The notes: a model not told the origin generated them from the letters alone. Positions 1 through 8,978 are shown, counted from the stretch's first letter. The stretch: 64,000 nucleotides of DNA from Halocatena pleomorpha (GCF_003862495.1 NZ_RRCH01000014.1:1-64000), one strand, 5' to 3'. Numbers and translations: made by a program.

Positions 1-414
1 CTTCCAGCCGTACTTACCCTGCTCGGCTTCGATAGCGATCTCGCCCGCCATCGGCGCGTGGTAGGTGTAGACTTCAGGGATCGAACAGTCTGCACGCTTC
101 AGTCCGATCGACTGGACCGGGTTGTGGACGTACGCCAGATCGAACCCATACTGTTCGTGAAGTCGATCGATCGTCTCCGGGAGTCGTGCAACGGTGTAGA
201 AGGGATACAAGTGGTATCGGCGCGATTCCGTTGGGGGTGCACGATACCGATACAGTTCGTACCCGTCGCGTGATTCGTGTTGTGAAACGTCGTTGTCAAG
301 CTTTCGGGTAACGACAACAACGTCGTGGCCCGCAGCTGCCAGTCCTTCGACTTCGTTCAGTAGCGATTTGGCTATTCCTCCCATCCGCTCCGGCCAGAAC
401 CCATCGACGATCAC
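1..414 (-). CDS. Glycosyltransferase, N-terminal part (3' end outside window)
   Basis: The minus frame reads without a stop from a GTG at 414 to the window edge (138 codons). The start region (VIVDGFWPERMGGIAKSL) is the first beta strand and glycine loop of a GT-B fold glycosyltransferase (GT1/GT4 type), and later KLDNDVSQHES and YVHNPVQSIGL fit the same N-terminal Rossmann half. It probably transfers a sugar to a lipid-linked or surface glycan at the inner face of the membrane. There is no ATG near the expected N-terminus: a TAA lies at about 448-450, and 27 bases of open frame before the GTG encode KTLL, which would complete the first strand. The true start may therefore be non-ATG or the 5' end damaged. 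It lies 147 bp downstream of UDP-glucose dehydrogenase in the same orientation, which supports a role in glycan assembly. Confidence 0.75.
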   Translation of the reverse strand, partial: MIVDGFWPERMGGIAKSLLNEVEGLAAAGHDVVVVTRKLDNDVSQHESRDGYELYRYRAPPTESRRYHLYPFYTVARLPETIDRLHEQYGFDLAYVHNPVQSIGLKRADCSIPEVYTYHAPMAGEIAIEAEQGKYGWK

Positions 415-561
415 CAGCAGTGTCTTCGGCTCAGTTATACACGCTAGTTATCGACTGGATTTACAACTCGTTCGGACACACATTGTGTGAGACGTGACCG
501 TTTCGATTCTGTGTGTATGGTAGCGGCGGTGTCACGCTCTCTGACAGGTTTCTCAAGCATC

Positions 562-1854
562 TTACCAGGTGATTCCCTCGTAGATAATGTCGTCTTGGCG
601 TGTGATAACTCGCCGGCCGTCGACAACCACTGGAGTTGTCATCTGGTCGAATTCCGCGTCGAGCGCGCTGAATTCGTCCCAGTCTGTGACAACGACAGCC
701 CCGTGTGCGCCGTTGAGTGCCGCTGCCGCCGATTCTGCGTAGTCGATGTCGGGAAACGTTTCTCGCATGTGTTCGATCGCGACGGGATCGTACGCGACGA
801 TATCTGCGTTGCGCTCTTGGAGTCCTTCGATCGTTGGGACTGCTCGCGAACCGCGGATGTCGTCCGTTCCGGATTTGAACGCCAGTCCGAGAACAGCGAT
901 CTGACGATCCGATACGTCAACGTGTTTTTCGAGCAGATCGAGCAGCCGCTTGGGCTGTTTTTCGTTCACCTCGACTGCGGCTTCGAGCAGTGACGGCTCG
1001 TAGTTCACCTCGTCGGCTGCGGCGATGAGCGCACGGGTGTCTTTTGGAAAGCAACTGCCACCCCAGCCCACGCCGCTTCGTAGAAACTGTTTGCCGATCC
1101 GGTCGTCGAGTCCGATGGCGGTTGCCACCTCGTAGGCGTCGACACCGTACTCTTTACAGAGGTTTCCGAGCTCGTTTATCAGACTGATTTTTGTGGCGAG
1201 AAACGCGTTGTTCGCGTATTTGATCATCTCTGCCTCCCGAATGCCGGTCTCGACCACTGCTGGTGAAGATTCGGCTATCAGTGGTTCGAACACATCGGTA
1301 AGCAGTTGAGTGGCGCGGTCGGTCTGGGTCCCGAACACTATCTTGTCAGGGGTCTGGAAATCCGTAACAGCTGTTCCCTGACTGAGGAATTCAGGATTCA
1401 TCGCCACATCGATCTGTTGGTCTGTCTCCTTGTCGGCTGCCTCGTTCAAGAGTGGATAGAGCACGTCTTCGGTTGTCCCAGGAACCACTGTGCTCTTGAC
1501 GACGACCTGATGAGAACCGTCTTTGGCGGCGAGTGCCTCACCGAGTGTGCGTGCACTCGCTTCGATTGCCGACGTGTCGATGCTTCCATCGGCATTCGAC
1601 GGCGTTGGCAGCGCGAGAAACGTTATATCAGTGTCCCGAACGGCGGCGTAGTCGGTTGTTGCCGTGAGTTGGTTGCCGCCATAGATATTGATAAGCTCAT
1701 CCAGTTCAGGCTCGTGGATCGGCGCTTTCCCGTGATTGAGTTGATCAACGATCTGCTCGTCAATGTCGATAGTCATTACCGTGTGACCGAGGTCAGCAAA
1801 GCACGCGGCAACCGTCGTGCCAACGTAACCGCTCCCAACAATACTAATCTCCAT
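562..1854 (-). CDS. aglM: UDP-glucose 6-dehydrogenase (AglM type)
   Basis: 430 residues, the usual length for UDP-glucose/GDP-mannose dehydrogenases. The NAD-binding motif GSGYVG is at residues 7-12. The central dimerisation domain includes EAEMIKYANNAFLATKIS, and the catalytic cysteine sits in GWGGSCFPKDT (Cys268). The C-terminal UDP-binding domain has GLAFKSGTDDIRGS. The enzyme makes two NAD-dependent oxidations of UDP-glucose to UDP-glucuronate in the cytosol. In Haloferax, AglM supplies hexuronic acids for N-glycosylation of the S-layer, and the neighbouring glycosyltransferase, nucleotidyltransferase and epimerase make that role likely here. The gene symbol is by family resemblance; paralogues in exopolysaccharide clusters look the same. 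Confidence 0.93.
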   Translation of the reverse strand: MEISIVGSGYVGTTVAACFADLGHTVMTIDIDEQIVDQLNHGKAPIHEPELDELINIYGGNQLTATTDYAAVRDTDITFLALPTPSNADGSIDTSAIEASARTLGEALAAKDGSHQVVVKSTVVPGTTEDVLYPLLNEAADKETDQQIDVAMNPEFLSQGTAVTDFQTPDKIVFGTQTDRATQLLTDVFEPLIAESSPAVVETGIREAEMIKYANNAFLATKISLINELGNLCKEYGVDAYEVATAIGLDDRIGKQFLRSGVGWGGSCFPKDTRALIAAADEVNYEPSLLEAAVEVNEKQPKRLLDLLEKHVDVSDRQIAVLGLAFKSGTDDIRGSRAVPTIEGLQERNADIVAYDPVAIEHMRETFPDIDYAESAAAALNGAHGAVVVTDWDEFSALDAEFDQMTTPVVVDGRRVITRQDDIIYEGITW

Positions 1855-1935
1855 TACCGGAGTGTTCTTGCCTGCAACCTTCAGTGTTTTCGATGCCCAC
1901 AGCGGTGCTCAGATACGGATAAAGCGTGAATCGAT

Positions 1936-1967
1936 CTGTTTTCTGTGCGGTTTGTCACAGAAAACAG
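1936..1967. repeat. Perfect 12-bp inverted repeat (strong hairpin)
   Basis: CTGTTTTCTGTG at 1936-1947 is followed by an 8-base loop and its exact reverse complement CACAGAAAACAG at 1956-1967. It lies 82 bp upstream of the UDP-glucose dehydrogenase start and about 160 bp upstream of the divergent nucleotidyltransferase, so it could be an operator for either promoter or a structured leader. It is too long and regular to be chance in such a short gap. No homologous copy was noticed elsewhere in the window. Confidence 0.6.
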
Positions 1968-2120
1968 GCCGCTTCAGCGACTGTTTGAACGAGATTGAAT
2001 TAGGTTTTGTGTCGTGAAAAGAAATACCGCCGTGGCGCATGATTGTTTCCCTTCTCTGGAACCAGCGTATCTGGACACTATCATCCACGAGTAGGAAACC
2101 TGTACTCTATCCGCTACTCC

Positions 2121-2909
2121 ATGAATCGTATGAAAGCTGTCATCTTGACTGCTGGAAAAGGACCCCGTCTTCGTCCCCTGCCTGATGACAAACCCAAGGG
2201 GATGGTTGAAGTCGCTTCCAAGCCAATTCTTACGCACTGCTTCGAACAGCTGGCAGCAATCGGTGTTGATGCGTTTGTCGTCGTGGTTGGGTACCGGAAG
2301 CAGGACATCATCGACCACTGTGGGGATGTGTTCGATGGGATTCCAATCACCTACACCCATCAACGCGAACGATCGAAAGCGGACTCGCCCACGCGTTACT
2401 CACCGTCGAAAATCACATCGATGATGATTTCGTGTTGATGCTCGGAGATAATATTTTTCAGGTAAATTTACAGGAAGTCGTTATCCAACAGCAAACAATC
2501 CATGCCGACGCCGTGTTTCTCGCTGAGGAGGTTCCGTACGAGCAAGCGAGTCGATACGGCGTGTGTAACCAACGGTGACAACGAAATCACGAACGTGATC
2601 GAAAAGCCCGAAGATCCTCCATCGAACACGGTAATGACCGGATTTTATACGTTCTCTTCTGCCATCTTCCATGCCTGTTACCTCGTCCAGCCATCCGATC
2701 GCGGTGAGTATGAGATCAGCGAGGCCATCGACCTGTTGATTCACGGTGGTCGGACGATCGAGACCGTCACTATGGATGGCTGGCGGGTTGATGTCGGGTA
2801 TCCCAAAGACCGTGACGAGGCCGAACGGTTGCTTGCATCAGACTTAGTACCGCTGCTGGGGTGGACAGGAGCCCCCGCGCTCGACAGTTCTGTTCTCGAA
2901 AAATGGTGA
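2121..2909 (+). pseudogene. aglF: Sugar-1-phosphate nucleotidyltransferase (AglF/RmlA-like), double frameshift
   Basis: The first part (MKAVILTAGKGPRLRPL from the ATG at 2130) and the last part (TNGDNEITNVIEKPEDPP to the stop at 2909) are in the same frame. The middle of about 185 bp (GLAHALLTVENHIDDDFVLM, LGDNIFQ) is read only in another frame. The joints fall near 2379, where one base seems lost after ERSKA, and near 2564, where two bases seem lost from a GT repeat. Conceptual repair gives about 260 residues, the normal length of glucose-1-phosphate thymidylyl/uridylyltransferases. The nucleotide-binding signature GxGTRLxPLT has proline in place of both threonines, which suggests genuine decay as well. 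When intact it would activate a sugar-1-phosphate for the neighbouring dehydrogenase or epimerase. Confidence 0.8.
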
Positions 2910-3142
2910 CGATCGGACGGCCGCTTGCTCGGTGTACTACGACGCCACGCATCCTCACGGTTCACATCTGCTTGAGAAGGTGAACACTGAGTTCGTGGTG
3001 TTCTTTGGAGTAACCAAATGCGGATGGTGACTGGATGACGATCCTTGATCTTCTGACTGTCTGTCGATCAACTGTACTGAAAGTATGAAACAACACCAAC
3101 ATTGCTTTTGAACAAGACCGACAATCCTTAGTCTGGATAGGA

Positions 3143-4069
3143 ATGAATCGGAATATGGATGGAAAGCGCGTTCTTGTCACAGGCGGTGCTGGATTCATCG
3201 GATCAAATCTCGCAAACTATCTCGCAGAGCTGAACGATGTTGTCGTGATCGATGACTTGTACCTCGGCACCCCGGAGAATCTCGACGACTCTGTCGAGTT
3301 TCACGATGCGAGCGTTCTTGACGACGAACTTCCCGGTTCTACCGACATCGATGTTCTGTTTCATCTCGCGGCGCTCTCCTCTCGGAACATGCACGAGGAA
3401 AACCCACAACAGGGCGTTCGTGTCAACGTTGAGGGCTTCGTGAACACTGTTGAGCAGGTTCGTGAGCAGTGTGACACGGTTGTCTACGCTTCCACTTCCT
3501 CGATTTATGGCAGTCGAACCGAGCCTTCTCCGGAGGACATGGAGATCACAGCACAGACGGGATACGAGGCTTCGAAACTTGCCCGTGAGAAGTACGCGGA
3601 ATACTACTCGAACCATTATGGGATGACAATGGCGGGACTTCGCTTTTTCTCCGTCTATCAGGGCTACGGCGGCGCAGAAGAGCACAAAGGTGAGTACGCG
3701 AACATCGTCGCACAGTTCGCAGACGAGATCGTCAATGGTCAATCACCTGGGATATTCGGAGACGGCTCCCAGACGCGTGATTTCACCCACATCGATGACA
3801 TTGTTCGCGGGCTTGAAGCTGCTGCCGATCATCGTCTCGACGGTATCTACAACCTCGGTACCGGCGAGCGCTACGATTTCAATACAGTCGTTGGGTTGCT
3901 CAACGAGGAACTAGGGACCGATGTCGAACCAGAGTACATTGAAACACCGTTCGACGACTATGTCCACGACACCCTTGCTGACAGTACGAAAATGCGGGAA
4001 GCCACCGGTTGGGAACCGCAGATCGATTTTGAGGAGGGTATCGAACGAGTGTGTGCGCCCTACAAGTAG
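3143..4069 (+). CDS. NAD-dependent sugar-nucleotide epimerase/dehydratase (extended SDR)
   Basis: 308 residues, the normal size for the GalE/RmlB-like extended SDR family. The NAD motif GGAGFIG is at 14-20, the active-site serine region is YASTSSIYG (115-123), and the catalytic pair is Tyr141/Lys145 in YEASK. Downstream, RDFTHIDDIVRGL and YNLGTGERY are typical substrate-domain motifs. The most likely activity is 4-epimerisation of a UDP-sugar such as UDP-glucose or UDP-glucuronate, but dehydratase function cannot be excluded. A start at 3155 (MDGKRVLVTGG) is equally acceptable. It follows the broken nucleotidyltransferase after a 233-bp gap in which I see no gene, and it closes the glycan cluster. 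Confidence 0.88.
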   Translation: MNRNMDGKRVLVTGGAGFIGSNLANYLAELNDVVVIDDLYLGTPENLDDSVEFHDASVLDDELPGSTDIDVLFHLAALSSRNMHEENPQQGVRVNVEGFVNTVEQVREQCDTVVYASTSSIYGSRTEPSPEDMEITAQTGYEASKLAREKYAEYYSNHYGMTMAGLRFFSVYQGYGGAEEHKGEYANIVAQFADEIVNGQSPGIFGDGSQTRDFTHIDDIVRGLEAAADHRLDGIYNLGTGERYDFNTVVGLLNEELGTDVEPEYIETPFDDYVHDTLADSTKMREATGWEPQIDFEEGIERVCAPYK

Positions 4070-4375
4070 GACACAGAGCATTCAATTTTCCTCGACTTAC
4101 CGATGAATACGTCGTGTATCTGCTTTGTTGTTGGGAAATCACTGGCGCTATCGAACAGCGGTTCTCGATGGCCTCTTAGAGTACCTTCGAAGATTGTGGA
4201 AGGGACGCGAGCACCACTCTGAAATTCCATACAGCGACATGCAATTCACTCTTGGGGGATCCTTCTCACAGGAATCACGTGCTGTTGACAGACGTGGTGC
4301 TCAAGACAGTTGACCACCGAGGCAAAGGTGATGATCCGAGGGCTTGGCACCGTGCTTTTCATCGACCCATTCGCT

Positions 4376-4987
4376 ATGATGAATACGATTGGCCTAGTTG
4401 CGTTTGCACTCGTCGGCTCATCGAAGGCAATCCGTGAAGAGTTCGATCTGTTCGGAATCACCGTTGTTGGTTTAGCGATGGCATTTGCTGGCGGGATGAC
4501 TCGGGATCTCCTTGTAAATCGAATTCCACTCGCACTGCAGTTACCACTCGAAATTAGTTTGGGGTTGCTTGGGGTCAGTTTGGCAATCATGCTAAGCGTG
4601 ATCCTTCCGTCTCCAGATACCCACCCGATTACCCTTGCCTCGGACGCTATCGGACTCGCTGCCTTCACGACGACGGGAGCGATCGTTGCAACCGAGGTAA
4701 ACGTTTCAGTGTTTGGTGTCGTCGCTATTGCAACAATTAATGCAGTGGGAGGGGGTGCAGTTGCGGACATTCTTCTCGATCGCTCTCCATTTATTCTCTT
4801 CGACGATTTCTATGCCAGTTGTGCAGTGTTAGGTGGAAGCGCATACTGGATAATGATACGCATGGGTGTTGCCGGGAGCACTGCTGCTGTCGTTTGTGCA
4901 GTAGTGACCGTTGGGACGCGGTTGGCAGCAGTTACGTACGACTGGAACCTCCCCACGATACAAAATTTAGGGCTGATGAGTGAATGA
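4376..4987 (+). CDS. TRIC/UPF0126 family membrane channel
   Basis: About 203 residues with six to seven hydrophobic segments. The family pattern is clear: a first helix MMNTIGLVAFALVGSSKAIR, then LFGITVVGLAMAFAGGMTRD with the GGG/GGMxRD repeat motif, then a second copy with VVAIATINAVGGGAVADILL. This internal duplication is the hallmark of prokaryotic trimeric intracellular cation channels (UPF0126, YicG type), thought to conduct K+ or Na+. I chose the ATG at 4376 because the family starts almost directly with helix 1; in-frame TTG 4310, GTG 4328 and ATG 4331 would add a short unmatched leader. It is a single-gene unit with no obvious link to the glycan genes before it. Confidence 0.85.
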   Translation: MMNTIGLVAFALVGSSKAIREEFDLFGITVVGLAMAFAGGMTRDLLVNRIPLALQLPLEISLGLLGVSLAIMLSVILPSPDTHPITLASDAIGLAAFTTTGAIVATEVNVSVFGVVAIATINAVGGGAVADILLDRSPFILFDDFYASCAVLGGSAYWIMIRMGVAGSTAAVVCAVVTVGTRLAAVTYDWNLPTIQNLGLMSE

Positions 4988-5899
4988 ATATTTGCGGATT
5001 GACAGTCATAAGAGCGATTCTCACTTCGGAAACTGCGCCATCTATACTGTCAACTGGGCGCATTTTTTAACCATACCACAATATACATCTCATATGTCCA
5101 ATAATGTATCTCTTTCTTTCCTGGTATATTTTATATCAGCTAGATATTGAACAGTCAGCGTATAACTTGACACCGCTGATCACTTTACAAGGACAAAGTG
5201 GATCTGTATATTTCTTTATTGTCATAAATCCGCTATCTAATCAGTAATTAATCGTGCTTCTATTCAGTACGGCTTTCTGAATATCGTGAATATGATCAAT
5301 TCTATCAAGAGTACCAGCAAGACGAATAGATGCCGTCTCAAAATCCTATATTAGCAGAAGCCGGCTAACTGGGTTCGTCATGCATAGCCCCTACGAAATT
5401 TAGACGGCTAGTATTGATTTCGAGTGGAATATAGTGAGATAAGCCATCTACAGAAATCCATCCTCCGAGGTTGCGAATTGCTAACTTCGGAGTGTAAACG
5501 TGTATAGTTCGCTTGCAACTTTGATTCTATTGTACTGTTTCGAAATCACCGCTTCCAGCTGTACGCTTCAGGAGTGGCGCTAGTATACAAGTCGTACGTC
5601 GTGGTGATAGTCGGTCTGGGGTGAGTTTGCAGAGAGCTGTCGCTCTCTGCCCTGCTTCACTCGAACGCGGTTGAGCGTCGTCAATAGCGTGGTCGCTGAG
5701 GCGACCCGGTGACCGTCGTGATGTGGACCGCCGGAGCATCCCCTTGGCCTGTTGGCAGTGACGTGTTTGCGGTTCCGAGCTTTCGACTGCACCCGAAGGT
5801 GAGCGAGGTCTCGACGTTGGCCGCCGAGTAGCCAGCCCACGCTGTCAGCTACGTTCGTCGAACCGACCACTACGACGTCCTGTGCTTCACGCTATACGC
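4988..5899. other. Gene-poor, AT-rich stretch
   Basis: About 900 bp with no convincing gene. The first 530 bp are AT-rich with many stops in all frames. From about 5527 the base composition rises and there are short open minus-strand frames (5527-5739 and 5580-5870) that resemble no family I recognise; they may be remnants of a gene or IS lying downstream of the broken SDR. An 18-base sequence at 5451-5468 recurs near 20340. Confidence 0.5.
5451..5468 (+). repeat. 18-bp dispersed repeat, copy 1
   Basis: CAGAAATCCATCCTCCGA is found here and again, same strand, at 20340-20357. Both copies lie in gene-poor, AT-rich DNA, which suggests the end of a lost mobile element or a shared non-coding unit. 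Flanking bases do not match over any length. Confidence 0.5.
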
Positions 5900-6633
5900 C
5901 TACCCCATAATTGCGCCACAAGAGATGTTGACCTCCGTGGCAGTGATGGCGGGCTTGCTCAGAGGCCACGAAGCCCACGTCGGCCAGTGTCGCTGTCCTA
6001 CCAAGCAGGGTCGCCTCCTTCGTTGCAGCGGCGATCTCGTCGTGGCATTCGACGTCATCCGGAATGGACTCTGGCACACCGCCCGTTTTCAGGGTGACGA
6101 TACGGAGACCATGCGATCCGAGTTCGATTGCCCACTGCCGACGAAGCCCTCGACAGCGTCGAGGGCGATTTTGAAACCGTCCATCTCAGGTGGTGCGTCG
6201 GGGTTTGAGCCGCCGAACATCAAGACGACCCCGGATTTGCGCTCGATCATATGCCGGGCGGCCGCCCTCGTCGTCAGAACTGCGTCCGCATCGCGGTCGT
6301 GATCGGCTGCATGAAATCCCCGACCGAGATCTCGGTCAGCGGCTCCTGAATATCCCCGATTCCAATGAGGTTGAACGAGATGTCGATTCGCCCGGTCTCT
6401 TCGACTACTGCGTCGACGAACCCGTCGACGGCCTGCTCGTTAAGGGCATCAACGACAGCGATGTCCGCCTCGCCACCGTCCGAGCGAATGTCCTGAGCAA
6501 CCTCGTCGAGCGTCGTTTGAGTGCGTCAGGAGAGGAAGACCCTGGCTCCCTCACTGGCGACGGCGCGGGCGAAAGCACTGCCGATCGACCCGCCTGCGCC
6601 GTAGATCACAGCGACCTTATCGTCCAGCATCAT
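5900..6633 (-). pseudogene. Short-chain dehydrogenase/reductase, several lesions
   Basis: It starts MMLDDKVAVIYGAGGSIG at 6633, with the SDR cofactor motif GAGGSIG, and ends at a TAG at 5900-5902 after ITATEVNISCGAIMG, a typical SDR C-terminus. In between I see an in-frame TGA after GARVFLS at 6526-6528 and a shift near 6276, with sequence resuming as LTTRAAARHMIERKSGVVLM. There is another shift near 6155, with sequence resuming as LRRQWAIELGSHGLRIVTL, and a last one near 5950. Intact length would be about 245 residues, normal for classical SDRs. It sits 88 bp downstream of the SRPBCC gene in the same direction and was probably third in an ArsR-SRPBCC-SDR operon. It is clearly non-functional unless every lesion is an assembly error. 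Confidence 0.85.
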
Positions 6634-6721
6634 GCCGATCCCCCCTTCAGGGCGAGGAGCCCCTGTGACGTCTCGATCAGGAGTCGGATCGTCGGTCTCG
6701 TTGAGTCGGCTTCGATCATCG

Positions 6722-7222
6722 TTACGTACTCTCCACCAGTCTGGCGAGGTTCGACAGCGAGTCGATCCACCCTTCGTTGGCGTCGCTTGGGGGAACGGCC
6801 TCGGGGAATCCCTCATGGCGGACAGTGACCTCGGTTCCCACAGAAACCGCCTCGAAGGTGACCGTCACCGTCGTCTTGCCGGCCATCTCGGGGTCGTCGG
6901 TCTCGAATTCATCCGTGTAGACGATGCGTTCACCGGGAACCAGCTCTAGGTAGGTGCCGCCGAAGGTCGAATCGTACTCGGCGAACTTCTCGGTCTCGCC
7001 CGTGAACGTTATGCGGTATGTCCCGCCCTCTTCGGGTTCTAAGTGGTGTACCTCAGCCGAGAAACCGGTCGGTGGAAACCACTGAGCGAGTTCGTCGGGG
7101 TCGAGGAATGCCTCGTACACTCGCTTGGGCGATGCTTCGATGACGCGGCTTACGGTCACGCTCCGTGAGTCATTCTGTTCGCTGTTTATCGTCGGCTCTC
7201 TTCCGCTGTTGTCGTCTGTCAT
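6722..7222 (-). CDS. SRPBCC (AHSA1-like) domain protein
   Basis: 166 residues. The core reads VTVSRVIEASPKRVYEAFLD, then ELAQWFPP, then GGTYRITFTG, FGGTYLELVPGERIVYTDEF, and VTVTFEAVSVGTEVTVRHEG, which is the helix-grip START/AHSA1 pattern (activator of Hsp90 ATPase homologue 1-like). Such proteins bind small hydrophobic ligands in the cytosol; the substrate is unknown. Its ATG overlaps the stop of the ArsR-type regulator by four bases (7219-7222), so the two are translationally coupled. This ArsR-SRPBCC pairing is common in bacteria and haloarchaea. The first 20 residues are a low-complexity acidic leader not expected in the domain. Confidence 0.88.
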   Translation of the reverse strand: MTDDNSGREPTINSEQNDSRSVTVSRVIEASPKRVYEAFLDPDELAQWFPPTGFSAEVHHLEPEEGGTYRITFTGETEKFAEYDSTFGGTYLELVPGERIVYTDEFETDDPEMAGKTTVTVTFEAVSVGTEVTVRHEGFPEAVPPSDANEGWIDSLSNLARLVEST

Positions 7223-7557
7223 CGGTCTTCATTCTCCAGATGGTCGGCCAACGCATCGAAGCGATCTTCCCAGAAGACGCGGTAACGGGTGAGCCAGCCG
7301 AACGCGTCGCTCAGCGGCGCAGAGTCCAGATGACACCGACGAACGCGGCCGTCTTGCTCGACATCAAGCAAGCCCGCGTCTTCCAGCACGCGCAGATGCT
7401 TCGAGACCGCTGCCAGTGAAACCTCGTGGGGTTCGGCCAGTTCGCTGACGCTCTTTGGACCGTCGGCTAACTCCTCCAGAGTGGCCCGGCGGATCGGGTG
7501 GGCCAGCGCGTGGAAGACCGCGTCAAGGTCTAGGTCGTCCGACTGACGTTCAACCAT
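7219..7557 (-). CDS. ArsR-family winged-helix regulator
   Basis: About 112 residues: AVFHALAHPIRRATLEELAD, then KSVSELAEPHEVSLAAVSKHLRVLEDAGLLDVEQDGRVRRCHLD, a standard ArsR winged helix with recognition helix SLAAVSKHL. I see no metal-binding cysteines, which fits the non-metal ArsR group that partners SRPBCC proteins. I prefer the ATG at 7557 because a TTTAAT element lies 27 bp upstream and a near-perfect palindrome (7584-7603) overlaps it; the ATG at 7569 would put these too close. It probably represses its own operon (this gene, the SRPBCC gene and the now broken SDR). Confidence 0.88.
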   Translation of the reverse strand: MVERQSDDLDLDAVFHALAHPIRRATLEELADGPKSVSELAEPHEVSLAAVSKHLRVLEDAGLLDVEQDGRVRRCHLDSAPLSDAFGWLTRYRVFWEDRFDALADHLENEDR

Positions 7558-7583
7558 CCGGTTAAGCATATATCGGCCCGTGC

Positions 7584-7603
7584 ATTAAACCTATCGGTTA
7601 AAT
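7584..7603. promoter_or_regulatory. Candidate operator/TATA palindrome of the ArsR operon
   Basis: ATTAAACC-TATC-GGTTAAAT is an almost perfect inverted repeat (one mismatch pair) overlapping the probable TATA element upstream of the minus-strand ArsR gene. A third half-site (CCGGTTAA, 7558-7565) lies next to the start codon. This is the expected location for an autorepressor binding site. Confidence 0.55.
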
Positions 7604-8024
7604 AAATTGCCGTACCGAACCGGGTGACAGCCGCATTGCGCCCCCGAGATAGCGTATTCGGTGAGAGTCCTAGTGAGTCTTGAAGTCGAGTACGAACACG
7701 TGCTGATATGACAGCTGACGATACGCGTACGCTGCTGAAGAAGGTGACCGGAATCGGGTAGTGTGTTTCCCGATCCGGGATAATACCGGGATTCGAGTAG
7801 CGACGCTGTCGTTCATCGAGGAAATTCACCGAAATGGTCATTATAATATCGAGAGAGTGTGATTGAGAACCAATCTGAAGCGGTTCTCGCTTACTGATTC
7901 GCCCGAAGCCACACATCACAGCCCTGCTGAACCGCCGTAGTCTCAACTTTCCATTCCCTCACCAATCACGATTCAAAGAACACAACCGGCATCATTTAGC
8001 ACCAGCTTCTCTAGATTTCTGAAC
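7604..8024. other. Intergenic region without a recognised gene
   Basis: 420 bp between the divergent ArsR operon and proline iminopeptidase. No frame shows a recognisable protein. A weak CATTTAG box near 7993-7999 lies about 28 bp before the iminopeptidase ATG and may be its promoter. Confidence 0.45.
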
Positions 8025-8978
8025 ATGGCTGAACTCTACCCACCTATAGAACCATACGACAACGGAATGCTTGATGTTGGAGGTGGAAATCACGTCTACT
8101 GGGAAGTCTGTGGTAATCCGGACGGCAAGCCTGCCCTCGTAGTTCACGGTGGCCCGGGATCAGGATGCTCACCACGTCACCGACAAGATTTCGATCCCGA
8201 GCGATATCTGGTAGTGCTGTTCGATCAACGCGGATGCGGACGTAGCACACCTCCCGCAAGCGACCCCGAGACGAACATGAGTTCGAATACAACCGATCAT
8301 CTCCTCGCGGACATGGAACAGCTCCGCGAACACCTCGGTATCGAACGCTGGCTGTTGTCCGGTGCTTCGTGGGGTTCGACGCTGCTCCTCGCCTATGCCG
8401 AACGACATCCGGATCGAGTCTCAGAGATCGTTATCACTGGTGTTACCACCACTCGACGCTCCGAGATCGACTGGCTCTACCACGGCATGTCTCGGTTCTT
8501 CCCGGAGGAATGGGAGCGGTTTCGAACGGTTCCTGATATCGAGCACAACGATGTTGTCGCCGGTTACGCCCGCCTCATGGACGATCCCGATCAAGAGGTG
8601 CGGAAACGAGCCGCGAACGAGTGGTGTTCATGGGAAGACACGATCATCTCTCAGGAACCGAACGGAACGGCGAACGTCTATGCTGGCCGCTCGCTCGATG
8701 AGAAACTCTCGTTCGTACGCATCGCCTCGCATTACTTTTCGAACGGCGCGTGGCTGGAGGAGAAGGAACTCCTCCGTAATGCCGACCGCTTAACGGGGAT
8801 TCCTGGTGTTCTCATTCACGGCCGGCTCGATCTGGCCGCACCGCTTGAGACCGCGTGGGAGTTAGACCACGCTTGGCCCGATGCCGAACTAACCGTCGTT
8901 GAGGATTCCGGGCACACTGGCAGCGACACGATGGCTGAACACAAACATAGCACGCTCGATAGGTTCGCCAGAAACTGA
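8025..8978 (+). CDS. pip: Proline iminopeptidase (alpha/beta hydrolase, S33)
   Basis: 317 residues, the classic length of the PIP family. It starts MAELYPPIEPYDNGMLDV, which matches the conserved N-terminus of proline iminopeptidases. The oxyanion region is HGGPGSGCSPRHRQDFDPE, followed by VLFDQRGCGRSTP. The nucleophile is Ser115 in GASWGS. The acid lies in HGRLDLAAP and the histidine in EDSGHTGSD near the C-terminus. It removes N-terminal proline from peptides in the cytosol. It stands alone as a transcription unit, convergent with the Bat-type regulator downstream (41-bp gap). Confidence 0.95.
   Translation: MAELYPPIEPYDNGMLDVGGGNHVYWEVCGNPDGKPALVVHGGPGSGCSPRHRQDFDPERYLVVLFDQRGCGRSTPPASDPETNMSSNTTDHLLADMEQLREHLGIERWLLSGASWGSTLLLAYAERHPDRVSEIVITGVTTTRRSEIDWLYHGMSRFFPEEWERFRTVPDIEHNDVVAGYARLMDDPDQEVRKRAANEWCSWEDTIISQEPNGTANVYAGRSLDEKLSFVRIASHYFSNGAWLEEKELLRNADRLTGIPGVLIHGRLDLAAPLETAWELDHAWPDAELTVVEDSGHTGSDTMAEHKHSTLDRFARN

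Noticed and set aside
5527-5870. Minus-strand frames suspected to be a TnpB end
   Set aside because: A faint LLKRTAGSG similarity to TnpB tails was seen, but no zinc-finger or catalytic motif follows, so I left it unassigned.
6190-6828. A 212-codon plus-strand open frame
   Set aside because: It is antisense to the SDR pseudogene and the end of the SRPBCC gene and shows no domain; the minus-strand reading is clearly the coding one.
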